NCBI RefSeq assembly: GCF_002078875.1
Contig: NC_034409.1
Span: forward strand, 102,705,226-102,769,225
DNA: 64,000 nt
Origin: Numida meleagris
Lineage: Eukaryota; Chordata; Aves; Galliformes; Numididae
Direction: 5' to 3'
Below the pieces are notes generated by a model. That model was given only the letters and a program-made list of their open reading frames with translations. It had not been told where the DNA came from and ran no database searches. Position numbers and translations under genes: made by a program. This document shows positions 47,597 to 60,281 of the stretch, piece after piece (within the stretch, counting starts at the first letter, position 1; each line of letters opens with the position of its first letter).

Positions 47597-49388
47597 GTGA
47601 GTTACTTCTCTAGTTCATAATTTGTTACTTTCATTGTTAGCAACTGCTCAAATGAGAAATAAGCAGGAAAATCTGTTTAATTAGCATGACTCTTTGAACT
47701 ATTTTGTACAGATATCTTGATTTGAAATAGAACTTTGCATAACTGTCTGTAGATTGATAGAAAGCAGAACAGGGTTTGATTGCAGTAAAGCCCAACCGGA
47801 TCAGTGACTTTGAGACACATTGGCACAAGAGGATCAACATTTTTTTGTTTTCCCTGAAGGATCCTCAAGCTTTTACATAGTATCCGTGCACTATGGAAAG
47901 TCAAGTCTGGCAGAAGATGTGAAATCCATTCGCCATCACTTTGAAAGCATAGTAGTTAAAAGGGAAGAAGAAATGGATGGAAGATTTGTAATCCTGAGCA
48001 CCTAGCAGTGTTCAGGCAAAAGAACAGACAAAAGCCTCCTGTGCCAGCGACAGAGGAAGCTAAAAAGGTGTTCAGGAGTCACTGCGTTTGCTTGTAGTAC
48101 TGTTCCAGACTGTGGAATGCCTTCTGCCCTCCTGTTGGCTATGGTATCAGTTATCATTGTCTGTCTTGGAGAGGAATTAGATGAAATCAGCTGACTTTTT
48201 GCTTTTTTATTAGTATCTGAAGGTCTTCCTTCACCAGTGAACTGGGGATAATAAAATATTAATACATTTAAATAAAATTATGGAATTGTGGTTCACAAGT
48301 TGAAGTATTTGAAATGCTCTGAAAATAAAAAGTACTGTATGAGCGCTGCTTCTGCTGAGAAAGGTTTATTTATGAGACTAGAACATGGATCATATTAATA
48401 TCTCATGTTGGTCAGTGTTGTGTTACCTAAAGACTCTTGAGAACTTCCTCTACGGAAGCCTGATCCTGCAGCCCATGCTCCAAGGAGACCCACAGCTAAA
48501 CTGTCAAACAGCTACTTCATTTCTTACCCTGAAGTGGGCCATCCCTCCACATCAAGGGTGAGATTACCAGCCCTGAGGAATGCTCTTACTGGTACTGGAA
48601 TGCAAACAGAGCACAGTTATTCCTGTAAACCATTTAAACTTCTCCAGTAATAATATCCTGCTTTTTTTTTCATCTAAGAAAGAAAAATATGGTTAACCCC
48701 TGCCCTTCCTTGTAGCTGAACAAATGATTGCTGTAATCATAGTTCGTAAAAGCACGCTGGTTTGGTTTCTTTCTGTTCACATATATTCATTCAGCAGACT
48801 GGGGAAACCAATTCCCCAAAGGAAGGAATTCCACTCAATTGAATTTAAAGCTTAAAAAGAGGGAAAAGAATAAGAATACCCAATCCACTTTTCATCGCTG
48901 ACTCTGCTGGGTATAAAAAAGCAATAAGTTTTCTGCTCTGAAAAATGTAATTGTTCACACCTGATCTCTGTGCTGCACCAGAGGCCGTGGGGGTCAGCTG
49001 AAACCTTTGCGCACTGAACCAGGACTGGTGAAGTTCCTGTTGACATAGGCAGTCATACCATACCCAGGGCAGCAGTGGGACAAGGCTGCTGAAAGCATGG
49101 CATTTATGCAGCCTGATGGGAAACATAATTGTGAAGCAACATTGAGTTAAGAACTTGCCTGACAGCTGGGCTTGGTTCTGTGAGTCCCAGCTTATGTCCT
49201 ACACGTTGTGTGACCCTCCGTGAGGAAACCTCTGCGAATTCTTGCCCAAGTCATTGTGCCCAACAGAAGAGAGAGCTTTTTAATAACTGTCAGACATTAA
49301 AGATGACATACTGTCAGAAAATCTAAGCCTAATCATTTCCTTGTTCCTGATTATTTTTTGGTTTCTTTTTCTGTGTGTTTTCTTTTAG
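47597..49388. other. HUNK intron 4
   Basis: This 1.8 kb intron has a strong GTGAGT donor and a TTTTCTTTTAG acceptor. Mostly unique DNA. A decayed SINE-like segment lies at 48233-48349. No gene or CR1 copy was recognised. Confidence 0.75.
48233..48349 (+). repeat. Possible MIR-like SINE 3' part
   Basis: 'GTGAACTGGGGATAATAAAA' followed by an ATTAAATA-like stretch and 'CTGAAAATAAAAAGTACTGT' recalls the second half of MIR-type SINEs ('AAACTGGGGATAATAATA ... AAATACATTAATG'). Decay is strong and the boundaries are guesses. Confidence 0.4.
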
Positions 49389-49516
49389 CGGAGTGAACAT
49401 GTACGCAATGTTGACTGGAACGTTACCTTTTACTGTGGAGCCATTCAGCTTGAGAGCTTTATACCAGAAAATGGTGGACAAAGAAATGAATCCTTTTCCC
49501 ACCCAACTCTCCACAG
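49389..49516 (+). CDS. HUNK: HUNK exon 5: C-lobe, helix F to helix G
   Basis: The 128 nt complete I220 and encode G221 to T262 plus one base of A263. The sequence GVNMYAMLTGTLPFTVEPF (221-239) is the C-lobe helix F region with the LPF signature of AMPK-related kinases. RALYQKMVDKEMNP (242-255) follows. The acceptor is TTTTCTTTTAG and the donor is ACAG/GTAATC. If intron 5 were retained, the frame would stay open to a stop near 49638. Confidence 0.97.
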
Positions 49517-52220
49517 GTAATCAAAAAAGTGTGTTTGGACTTATTCAGATCCAGTTGGTTGGAACCATTGCATTGAATTCTGGATTGCAAGTCGTGTTAC
49601 CAGCATGGCATGCTAATGATGAAAAATGTTCTTTTTAATTTTAGTCTTGAGAAGATCTGCAGGAGTTATTGTAGTATAACTCCTTTTGCTTTAACTTTTG
49701 TGTATAAGCTGGACAAACGCCAAGTTGTACTGAAGATGAGAGAGGAACAAATCTGTGAAAGTCAGTGAAATTGCTTTAACAGAATAGCTGGTCAGTTTTG
49801 CATGTTCAGATATTTTAGCGTAGGTTATGCATATATGAACACATTATTTTGGAGTAACAGACTCTTGGGCGTTATCATGATTAGCATTGTGTGATAAGCT
49901 ACCTTGAATGACCTCACATTCATTATGAAATCATTATACGCACACATTATTTTAGGACAGTGACCTGTGATAAACTTCGTGTGTTCGTAAAATGCAAAAT
50001 TGTTGTTGCATTAGTATTAGAAAAATTAATTTTTCTTCAAAGCCACATCACTAGCCAACACAGAATCATTTTTCAGCTTGTAGCAAGACTGTGTCAGCAT
50101 TTGGAACAAACTATGTTTTGTACTTCAGTTTTATTTTTGCATGCTAAATTTGATGTTCATGGAGAGCTTCTGTTCTTATCTGGCAGACTGTTTGCAAGGG
50201 GCGTTCAATAAAATTAAAAGATTGCAAATAGAAAAAGGGTGAATGATCATATATTTTCAATCAGTACACTAATGATGGCAAACCACTGCCATAGGGTATA
50301 AGAAAAAGCCTTTTCAAGTTGTGTCACAAGATGGATTCTACAAGTACAGATTTCCCTGCATGCAGGAGAAATGGATAGTTAAGGATTTTCTCACATGGGT
50401 TATCTGTGAATGAAGTGGAATATGTTGTTCTTCTTTCACTCTGCATCTCTGTGAAGTACTCATTTTCTGCCAGCAATTCATGTTGCTGGCATGTTATAAA
50501 GTGGTAGGTTTACAAGTGTTGTGATGCTGCAGTCTTGCCTTGTGTTTGATGCAGTTGGAGTATTTGGTGTTTCCATTCTGGAGACTCCCCTGTAGGATTC
50601 AGTTGCACAGAATTGCTGTTTGAATGTTCTACCATACATAGAAGTCCCGCTGAGTAAATTAAAAGAAAGATTATGCTGACTGTTTCACACTGTGCTGATC
50701 TAGAAGCCAAATTTTTTGCATCAGTTGTGAAGTTACTCTTGAATTCAGGGACTTGGATGTAGTTGTAAAGGTTTGCCAAGTTTGCCAAATAGTTTACTGA
50801 GCTGACCTCCCACAGTCATGCTTTTACCAGAAAACAGCTGTTGTTTAATGGCTGTGCAGTAGCTTTGAACTGATGGACTGCCTTCCCAATCATTGCTTTG
50901 TTTCAAGCACAGCTATCTTTATGTGGTAGGTTTCACTGACTTTACAGAGAGAACTCGTATTAAAGTCTGAATCACCCATGGAAGGCTTGGAGAAGACTAG
51001 ACCTTGTGTAGCAAAAAAGATAATATTACTTTTGACAGGTTTCATTTTACTGTTTCATTCATCCTACAGTTTTATCATGGAGATCAAATTTTCTCACAGT
51101 CACATCTTTTGACATTATGGTCTCCAATGAAAACAGTGTTTTGTTTATCCTCTGAGAACAATAGAAGCTTGAACTTTCAGAGATGATGGAAAATGAATGG
51201 AACAGATTTAAACTTGTTAACCTTTATTCAACAAAGTGTGAACAAAGGTACGCATCAGTCCTTGATTTAAGTCAGCAGGTTTGCACATTCACCAACATGG
51301 CAAATTGTGATTTAAGATGACATTTGTTCTTGCCGCATTTAGACTTTGGGTCAGTAGAAAATCTGCTGCTCTGCTCTGCAAATTGTTTTATTAGTTAACT
51401 TCTTAGGTATAGGGATCTTCTTTTTTCATAAATCGGGTTTTCTTTTTCTGTAAATTCACATAGAGATTGTAGAAGAGATATTTTGTGGTAGTATTGCTTG
51501 TGTTCTCTTTTAACATTTGATTTCATGGCTACTGAATTCAGATTTCCTTTGTAAAAGTATATGTTCTTATCGCTTAGCAAGAGTATGGTTTATTTGTATT
51601 AGTTAAGAGTTTTGTGTGACTGTGGACACCCAAAGCAACTGTGTAGCAACAGGGAAAACTGAGGGGTTAGTGTTTGATTTTCCCACTTAGGCAACAGTTT
51701 TTCATTAAGCTGCTTACACAACAGAGCTATCTGATTATTGATTTTAGGTGAGCAGAGTGCAGTTGTTAAGGAAGTTGATATTCACCTTGCACGCATTTCT
51801 TTTTTTCCTCAATGTACTGCTTCTGTGTGTTTATTCTCATCCTTTCAGAATAGAGAATTGCATTCAAGACTGAAGAATCTCTCTTAAAAGGTGATTTTTT
51901 AATCCTTAGTTCATTCACTTGATAAGCTTTCTGCCAAGATGATGGATTTTTTTGTTAGAAAATACCATCTTTCATATCTGAAAGTCTGAAAGGTAATATC
52001 AAGTGACATGCTGTCTTTTAATCATCACTTACATTTGATCCCCTTTTTAAAGCCTATCAAACACTATCTACCGCACGTGCAACTGTGTATTCCATGGTTT
52101 TGGAGCAGAGGAGAAGCATCACCTTTTAAGAGCATTCAGAAGTTAATCACTTAAAACTTCAAGAATACATGGGTCATCTGATAATTTCTATTTCTTCTGT
52201 GAAGTACGGATTAATTGCTA

Positions 52221-52370
52221 TCATCGAATCATAAAGTCATCAAGGTTGGAAAAGACCTCTGGGGTCACTTAGTCCAACTGCCAGCCCATCCCCACCATGC
52301 CCACTGACCACATCCCTCAGTGCCACATCCACACGGCTCTTGAACACCTCCAGGGATGGTGACTCCACCA
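52221..52370 (-). repeat. CR1 LINE 3' fragment
   Basis: 'TCATCGAATCATAAAGTCAT', 'CAAGGTTGGAAAAGACCTCT', 'CCCCACCATGCCCACTGACC' and 'CCAGGGATGGTGACTCCACC' mark an inverted CR1 end. It stops abruptly at GCTCAGTCAG. Confidence 0.95.
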
Positions 52371-52787
52371 GCTCAGTCAGTCAAATCAGTCCTGGGAAGT
52401 TATCGCACCTCAGCTAGATGTTAACCGCTGTCAGGAGTAGAGAGGCAGTGCTGTCACATGGAGGTGTGTGCAAATTCTTAACAAACACAAGCAATCATCT
52501 GTGCATGCCTGTTGTTCAGAGCTTACTCCGGCGTTATAAAATTAAATGACTTTATTTCATTTTCTCTGTCCAGAGGAACAGCATCATAAACAGCATCTGT
52601 ATGCCTGCTTTTAGCCAGGCACCCGCTCATGGTGTGGCATTCTCTAAACAAGACACTACATTCATTTTGTTCATGACAAAGAAAATGGAAGCAACATAGG
52701 TCTTGTAGTCCATACCTGAAGCTCTCCCCATTTCTGTTCATTACTGAATTCAGTCTACTAAAGGAAGTTTAAAGAGAAAGTTGTTGG

Positions 52788-52803
52788 TTTTTTTTTTTTT
52801 TTT
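52788..52803 (+). repeat. Poly-T tract
   Basis: Sixteen consecutive T in intron 5. Confidence 0.9.
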
Positions 52804-54275
52804 CTCATGGTACTGGTCTCTCATTTGTCTAAAGAGCAAACTTTGCCCCAAAGTTACACCATGGAAACAAAATTCCATCAAGTGCAGGTCACTGGCTAAT
52901 CAGATTAGTGCTGTCCTTGAGTTCATCATAAATGAGGCCCTCACATTCCCTCACATAATGAAGCATTGGAGGGATAATTCACAGCATCCTTTGTTCATGA
53001 AGCTACTTGGTTCAGCATGAAAAGCGGCTTCAGATGGGTCCAAAAACCAGTTCATTCACTTCATGTTTGCTTCCTGAGGGATTAATTTTGCTGTCCTGCA
53101 GCTGTGTAGCTAACTGAAAAAGACTGAGTTTCTTCCTGCCACCTAACAGCTCAGGTGAGCAAAGGTGCTGCTACAGATCTTCTCAGCTCTGCCTGGGTAG
53201 GACTGGCAAAGGAGCTTCTCTGGAGGGCTCCCTTGTCTGGAATCAGTTTCCCCTGGTCTGAACCTGCTGCACTTTGTACTGCTTCACAAGCTGCCTTTAA
53301 TCAGTCTGTCTTTTGCCAAAGGGAAAAAAACAGGGTCTTTAAGGAGCTGTTAGCTGATGTGGGGGCCGAGGGGGATGGTGGCTGGTTTGGGGAGGGGCTG
53401 TTTTGTGTTAAGAAGAGTGCTCTGAACCCATGGGATGCGTGCGGTTTCTAGCGGGAAGTACTGGGAAGAGAGGAACTAAAATGGCAGAACAATGGGGCGG
53501 TTGTTTCCCGTAACGGAGGGGTTGGCGCCCAAGATGTGTTGACGTGCAGGCTTTCAGGGTACACAGGGAACAGTCCTAACATCAGCTTGCAGGAGATTTA
53601 TGAACTTGAATGTAGTCTCTTCCCGGTGTTTCCACAATATTGCTGTCGTAAGAAAATAACAAAAATGTTGGGAAAGATTTAAAGTGAAGTACCTCATATA
53701 AATCAGTGATTTGTGAAGACAGAGATTAGAAAACACCTAGCTCATGCCTAGCTGGACTGGTAAATACATAATCATAACTCTCTCTCTTCCAAATATAAAC
53801 TTATCAGTGCTAGACCTGTACTGCAATGGATATCCTCTCAGGCCCTCTCTGGCTGATGTCAGATGGTGAATGGATGGTGAAGCTAGAAGTTATCCATGGT
53901 GTTAGGTGTTGGCACCTATCACATCTAGCACTGACTTATTTTATGAGAGACCCTCCTTTGCCTACTGCTCTGACGCATCAACCCAGCCAGCCTGTCACTT
54001 TGGGCTCGGAGACCTGAAAATGCTTGGGTCAACAGCCAGGCAAACACAAAGAACTCTCATAGAAGAGAATCTTGTAAAGGCAATGGCACTGTGTCTGGGC
54101 TCCTGTTTCCAGATGAGCACACTGTGGCCAGGCATATTGTTCTCCTTTAGCTGGATGTGGGAGGAGGGATTCTCAAGGGTTTCACTGTGGTGCTGGTGAA
54201 GAAGAGGAGTCACGGCTGCTATCCTTCAGAATAGGAGACAGTATTTTCATTTCAGGCTCTTTAACTCTTTACCAC

Positions 54276-54461
54276 ATAGAATCATAGAATCATAGATTGG
54301 CTTGGGTTGGAAAGAACCCCAAGGATCATCAAGTTCCAACCCCCCTGCCACAGGCAGGGCCACCAGCCTCCAGATCTGGGACTAGACCAGGTTGCCCAGC
54401 GCCTCATCCAACCTGATCTTGAACACCTCCGGGGATGGAGCATCCACAGCCTCCCTGAGCA
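54276..54461 (-). repeat. CR1 LINE 3' fragment with intact octamer tail
   Basis: The inverted tail ATAGAATCATAGAATCATAG is clear. 'GGCTTGGGTTGGAAAGAACC' and 'ATCATCAAGTTCCAACCCCC' follow, then CACAGGCAGGGCCACCAG and 'GAACACCTCCGGGGATGGAG'. It belongs to the same subfamily as the fragments at 238 and 57371. Confidence 0.96.
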
Positions 54462-55631
54462 AAAACCCGAAGATAATAAATCTTTCACTGAGTCATGGGC
54501 AAAGTACACCAGTGGTCCTGTACTGCCACTGCCCAAGGTCTCTGCACAAGGTCTCTCCAAGATTTGGAGTAGTGTAGATAAGACATGCACAGGAGAATCT
54601 AGGGAGTGAACTGTAGCTCTGCTGCAGAATGAGATGGAAAAAAGTCTCCAAAGTGCTGTCCTTCGAAGCTAGAGAAAATTGCTGCAGCCATTTCTGTCTT
54701 TTGATTGCCATTGACATCATTCAGGGTGCACTCAGCATCTCACTTGACTGTATCTCCTCCACAAAATCATTCTGGTTTTGGCTTTCCCAGAATTGTTTCT
54801 TTGTCTTTTGTGTAGGGAATGGTAGAGGACATAGTTAACTCTTCATTGACTTATAGTTGATAAACTGAATCTAACCTTGATAACTGGAGGAATGAAGACC
54901 AGAAACACTTAAAACAGAATTTATTTTCAGCTCAGACACTCACGTATTTTGAGTCTTTAAGCAAATCACTTGATTTCATTGTTTATGTTGTTATGTTTAT
55001 GTAAGAAGCACATGACTTACAAATACAGGAAAACCACTTTTGAGGTTTTTTGCAAGAAAATCCCAAGGGATGGTTGAATGTCATTGAAAGTTGAAAGTTC
55101 AGTATTTGAAAAAAGAGTGAAGCCCATTAATTTTACTCTTTTAATTTGGCTAAAACCTCCTGCAACTGATTGTAATTTGGATGGAAGCCAGAAGAAAACT
55201 TCTCCTTCTGTCAATGTGAGCAGAAAACTCAGTTCTCCATGTCTTTCCTTCCAGTTCCCCATCCTTCCCTTCCTCTCCACTCAGTCCCACTGTCTCTCTT
55301 TCTATTCTGTACACTGTATGAGTGATTTTCTAATAATCTCACTTCTCAAACAAAAATGAAGTTTTGACTAGCTTGCTCAGAAACTTCAAACAAGCTCTGA
55401 AACAGAAGGTGCTTTTTCTCCTCTCCTTTATGACTCTATAAATCTTTGTTTATTTTAGTTACTAATCCTGCATCAAGCTTTCCTTATTTTCCAGGACATT
55501 TGAGCATACTATATAGAAGAAGTTTCATTTTAGTGTATCCTTGGTCAGGCTACATGGCGTAACAGCCCAACTACTGTATTAAGTCATAAAGCATATGACA
55601 TAGCTATTGTTTTTTCTTGATTTTTTCACAG

Positions 55632-55767
55632 CGGCCATAAACTTTCTACGATCTCTACTAGAGCCAGATCCTGCAAAGAGACCAAACATCCAGCAGGCAC
55701 TTGCAAATCGGTGGCTTAATGAGAATTACCCTGGGAGAGCACCACCTAATGTCACATATCCAAACAG
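55632..55767 (+). CDS. HUNK: HUNK exon 6: end of the kinase domain
   Basis: The 136 nt complete A263 and encode A264 to N307 plus two bases of R308. AINFLRSLLEPDPAKRPNIQ (264-283) includes the conserved DPAKRP of helix H/I; R279 is the usual structural arginine. ALANRWLNENY (285-295) closes the kinase domain, and the linker PGRAPPNVTYPNR follows. The acceptor is TTTTTTCACAG and the donor is ACAG/GTACAA. Confidence 0.97.
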
Positions 55768-58700
55768 GTACAAATGAGCAGAGAAAACCTGCCATGTGTA
55801 CATACTTTAAAATGTGAATGACTCTGATGCTACACTTTCATTCCTGATATGACAGCATCCCACTGCATTTTCTGCGATTGCTTTTTTGACTCGATTTTTA
55901 AAGTTACTAGGATTGGTCATTAAATGTGTGTTTCCTGAAATGGTCAAAAACAGTAGCTTAAATTAGAAGGTGGCATATGATACAGTTGTGAGGTAGTCTG
56001 AAGTGCAGATCATGTGATGAATTCGCTCAAGAGCTTAGAATGGTTGTGTGTGAAGATAGTTCATCGTTTCTGGTCTTGTCCTTATTTGTCAATAGAGCCA
56101 TGATATTTTCCAATAGGGGCTATGCCCATTTCTGATGCATACATGAGATTCTGTGTATTAGGTAAACATGCAGACAGTGGTAAGAAAAGTCAGAGTTAAA
56201 TGATCTTGCTTTGTTGGTTGTTTGAATACCTATACAATACTAAATGCATGACTAAATGCAAACAGATAACAAATCTCATGGCCAGACGAAATTACAATCT
56301 AGGGAAAAACAAGGAAGAAAGAAAAATACTTCTAGTCTACTTTGGTTAGAAATAATCTTGCTTGACTTTCAGCATCTTTAGTATGGAGTCTTCACACGAG
56401 CCAGTCAACCTGGGCTCTCCTTACAGTCAACGGAGAAAAAATTTACAGAATGATTCATCTGATTTCTCTTTGATTCTACAGCAGGATGACATTGTGCCCA
56501 GGAGATTCAACTTTCTCTCCTGTGACTGTAAATTGAGCCTCAGGCAACTCACTTAGAAATGTATGTCTATATTTGATCAGATAAAACCTCCTTCCTGTAT
56601 CAAAGCCTTTCTGCTGTGTCTTACACACAATCTTGTACCTGCAGAGGATGCAAGCCAATATCCAAACTAGTACTGAGGCAGATAGAGCAATTTAAAGCTC
56701 AATTTTGGAGCTTAAAATTTGATAGTACCCCAAAATTTCAGTCCTAACTCACTAATAGGCAAGTCACTATAAGAAGAGCCTAACATCTACCCTGCAGTTT
56801 ACTCAAGCACAAGATCCTGATACAGCATACACCTAGGAGTGTGACAACCTACCTTTGAATGTTAGAACCATTGTCCTACACCCAAGTGATTTGTTGTTCA
56901 TCAACTAGGCCATCTCTTTGTGTTGGTGCCCTGAAGGACTAAGTGCCTAGGCAAGTTCAGACCGTGCATACAGACAGCCTTGAGCATTCGTCTGAGATCA
57001 CAGTTTTGCTGTTGAAAGTGCCTCCCTACCTGTTTTCTCCTCTGGTCTACTGCTAGCCAGGTGAATAGGACATGTTTCAGAGCTGGAGGACCCAAACCTG
57101 TGGGGCTGAGAGACACTTTTCCCTCTGCGTGCACAGGGAACTGAGATGAACTAGTTTACCAGCATTTCCCTTCCAGAGTTAGATTTTTAAATATTGTGTT
57201 GTGGACAATCACTGTGACTATGTATTTCTTTGGCTTGAGCAGAATAACATGTCTCCCACTCTCAAAATATGATTGGAGAGATCTTGAACAGCTTGGGTGC
57301 TTGTTCTCCAAAGGGTGACATCACTAGAGCCATCCACTGAAGCACATGTGAGGCTAGCTGCATGCAGTGGGATCATAGAATCATACATAGAATGGCTTGG
57401 GTTGGAAGGGACCTTAAAGATCATCTAGTTCCAACCCTCTGCCTTGGGCAGAATTGCCAACCACAATACTCAGACCAATGTGGACAGAATCTAAAAATGG
57501 CCCAGAAGAAGGATTGTTTTGCAGGGAGCAAGATGGAGAACAGGCAGACTCATTATCTCAGCATTACTGCCTGAAATTTAAGGTCAATTGAGTTAATTCG
57601 TGTAGTGTGCTGTACAACAAAAGGAAATCTGAGTTTCCATGGTGCATTGGACTGTACTGAAGTGCACTCTACATATGAACATTATATGGTAAAGAAGGAG
57701 AAAAGAAGTGTAAACTGAATGAGTCGTTAAGGTAATGAAATCACTGCCATAATGAGTCTAATCAATCTACTAAATGTGGCATCTGTTAAATGAATGTGAG
57801 TGTAACTGAGAGCTGTATGGGTAATTTAATTCTCTTGCTGAGTGTGTTCTAAGAAGAGGAAAAAAAGACAGAAATACGGCTTGAATGTGATTTCAGAATT
57901 CTTTTGCATTTGTAGGTGCATTTTCATGCCTCTGTTTTTGAGTTCTTAGCTGGCAGTTATCAGGCCTGAGTCAGGCTGTGATGGAGATATCACTTCAGAG
58001 CTTGCTCAGTGGTGCAGTTAGGTCAGAGATTCCCGAGAGAGGCTGGCCTCTGCTAGATACAATAGCTGTGCTGCAGTGCTTATGGAGTGCCCATTAATTT
58101 TTTCCTAAAGGCAAGCAAATCATATGTAAGAACAGAAGAAAATGCAGAGCTGAACTGTAGAGAGGGCATACGTTTGCTCATGCATATATTCAGATATGGT
58201 GATGATAGTATTCCTTTCCTATTACAAGGACTTTTAAACAGCTGATCAATGTGGAGTGCTACCCTTTGCTATTAAAGAAATTGGTTACTTTTTTTTCCTC
58301 ATTGCATTGCTTTTTTTTCTCATTGTTTGATATGAAAACAAGAGGAAAGTAACTACTTCTATCAGCACCCAAATTGTATAATGAAGTCAATGAAGCTGTA
58401 AAGAATCTTTCTTTCCCTTCATTTTTTTTGGATTATATTTCTACAGTTTACTTAGTTTATTCTTCAAGATAGACCTACCTAGAATTTGTCATACTGAAGC
58501 CATATAGGGAAAATACTATAAAGTTTGAGATATTTAAAGACTTGGCTTGCCTCCTTTTAAGCTTGCTCAGAAAGCACTGCTAGGGTCAGCTTAAATAGAG
58601 TTTCTCCAAGTTTCTGTTAGTGTGTGCAAATGTCGGTAAGATATTATCAACATCATTCTGAAGAATACATTACTGAATTTGCAAGGAATCGTGTTCTTTC

Positions 58701-60112
58701 TTAATCATTTTTATAACAAACAAGGAGCTATGTTCTGTTCTTGCAGTCCTCTTCTACAGATTTCAGGTAACAACCATTGTTTCCAAGACAGGTACATAGT
58801 AGAAAAAGCAAAAGCATGGAGATAAGGTAGAATAACAGCAGAAACTACATTTTCAGGAGAATATTCTCTCAGGCTTTTTAAAAGCTTGCTTTTGTTAAAG
58901 AAATTCCCTGAAGGCAAGCAAATATTTCCAGTTTTGCTCAGCACTTCAAGCAGAAATTGCTTAAATTTCTTTTCCTGTCCAGATGCCTTAATGTGCAATG
59001 GCCAAGATACGTTTTGGTTGTGAACTTTAAGAAAACCACCCAAGCATTCTTTAACTGCAGAATGCATGTTAATAAGAGTGCTGAGTAAAGGAAAACAGTT
59101 ATTTGAGATTTTCCATACTCTGTTTTGCATCTTGTCTAAGTCCTTCTCGTATCAGACTCAGACTGCTCTCCAGGCATTCCTCATGGCTAAGCTGTGCAGG
59201 ACAGTGGTATAGCAGAGAAAGGGTGAGAAAGGTAGATAATTATGCCTTTATATACATAATAGCTTGTAATCTAAGCTTCCCTGAGTTGCCCAGGGCAAAT
59301 ATTAGGCTTGCTGTTGAAAGCAAGGAATATTTTTTAGAAAGCAAACAAAATCCAACATTTCTTTGGAGATGGATGGGAGTTGATGGGTACATCTGGGAAT
59401 CTGGCCAGCACATTTAGATGCCTAAATAAGAGTCCTCTGGAAAATCTGTTTTTAACTTAGTCTGCAAAAGTTCTTTGCCATTTCCACGGGCTGCTGTACT
59501 GCATTTCTCACCTTGTTTAAGTGTGTTATGGACTTTACAGAAAAGCACATCCATAAACTTGTATTGCATTTCTGCTTTTAGCCAACATGAGTATAGCAGC
59601 AGCTTTACCATTCTGAGAGTTGCTGTAATAATCCTTCCTGTATGTCATCTTTCTCTGTGGTAAAGTTCTCCAGCTACTTTGTGCATGAATACTGTGCAAT
59701 AGATGAGGAATGAAGCTGAGCACTGGTGTTGGTTACAAGAATCATTTCAGTAAGAAAAATGTCACTACCTAAGTTGAATTTTGCCTTTTTTCCTTCACAA
59801 TCAGCTGGATGCTCTTGATGGTTTTCACCATCATTCGCATCTAGGATAACAAACTGAGACATCCTGAGTGTCACGGTGCCATTTCCCTTCATGGTAGCAC
59901 ATAAGGTCACTTTGAATTGGCAGGAAGAGTTCTGTTTGTTCAACTGTCACGATGTCCCATAGTGCATGTGGTTCCCTAGCAATCTGCCTTTTTCATACTT
60001 ACTCACATCTGCATTACTGAGCCTTTCAGATCTCTTCTCCACTGTTGCTAACAAGGCTCTGTCACTGGGAGGACAGTATGAGCAACGTGCACTGCTTCTC
60101 TTCTTCCTGCAG
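55768..60112. other. HUNK intron 6
   Basis: This 4.3 kb intron has one clear repeat, the CR1 tail at 57371-57463. The rest is unique AT-rich sequence; chance frames (58711-59130 minus, 56901-57134 minus) carry no recognisable motif. The intron ends in TTCTTCCTGCAG. Confidence 0.75.
57371..57463 (-). repeat. CR1 LINE 3' end, short
   Basis: 'GATCATAGAATCATACATAG' then 'AATGGCTTGGGTTGGAAGGG' and 'ATCATCTAGTTCCAACCCTC' form the inverted CR1 terminus. Confidence 0.95.
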
Positions 60113-60281
60113 AATCCACCTGGAGGACCTCAGCCAAAGCGTGCTGCTCCATATGACTGAGAAGCTTGGCTATAAGAACAGCGATGTCATCAACACTGTG
60201 CTCTCAAACAGGGCAAGTCACACACTTGCTATCTACTTTCTTCTTAATAAGAAGCTGGAGCGCTACCTGGCAAGCCTTAGA
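60113..60281 (+). CDS. HUNK: HUNK exon 7: UBA-like segment
   Basis: The 169 nt complete R308 and encode I309 to R364. LSQSVLLHMTEKLGYKNSD (314-332), VINTVLSNR (333-341) and AIYFLLNKKLERYL (347-360) form three predicted helices with the LGY turn. This matches the UBA-like domain found behind the kinase in AMPK-related kinases such as MARK and BRSK. Acceptor TTCTTCCTGCAG and donor AGA/GTAAGT are both strong. The end reads ERYLASLR, which is two residues longer than the mammalian form as I remember it. Confidence 0.95.

Larger units (their letters stand above)
49517..55631. other. HUNK intron 5
   Basis: This 6.1 kb intron contains minus-strand CR1 fragments (52221-52370 and 54276-54461), a poly-T tract (52788-52803), a G-rich stretch (53361-53398) and a short mariner-like motif near 50198. 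The remainder is unique AT-rich DNA with no recognised gene. Confidence 0.7.

Noticed and set aside
54890..54990. Another MIR-like segment (GTCTTTAAGCAAATCACTTG)
   Set aside because: Only one block resembles the SINE and its neighbours do not follow in order.
58180..58215. MIR 3'-end-like phrase (CAGATATGGTGATGATAGTA)
   Set aside because: Too short to separate from chance.
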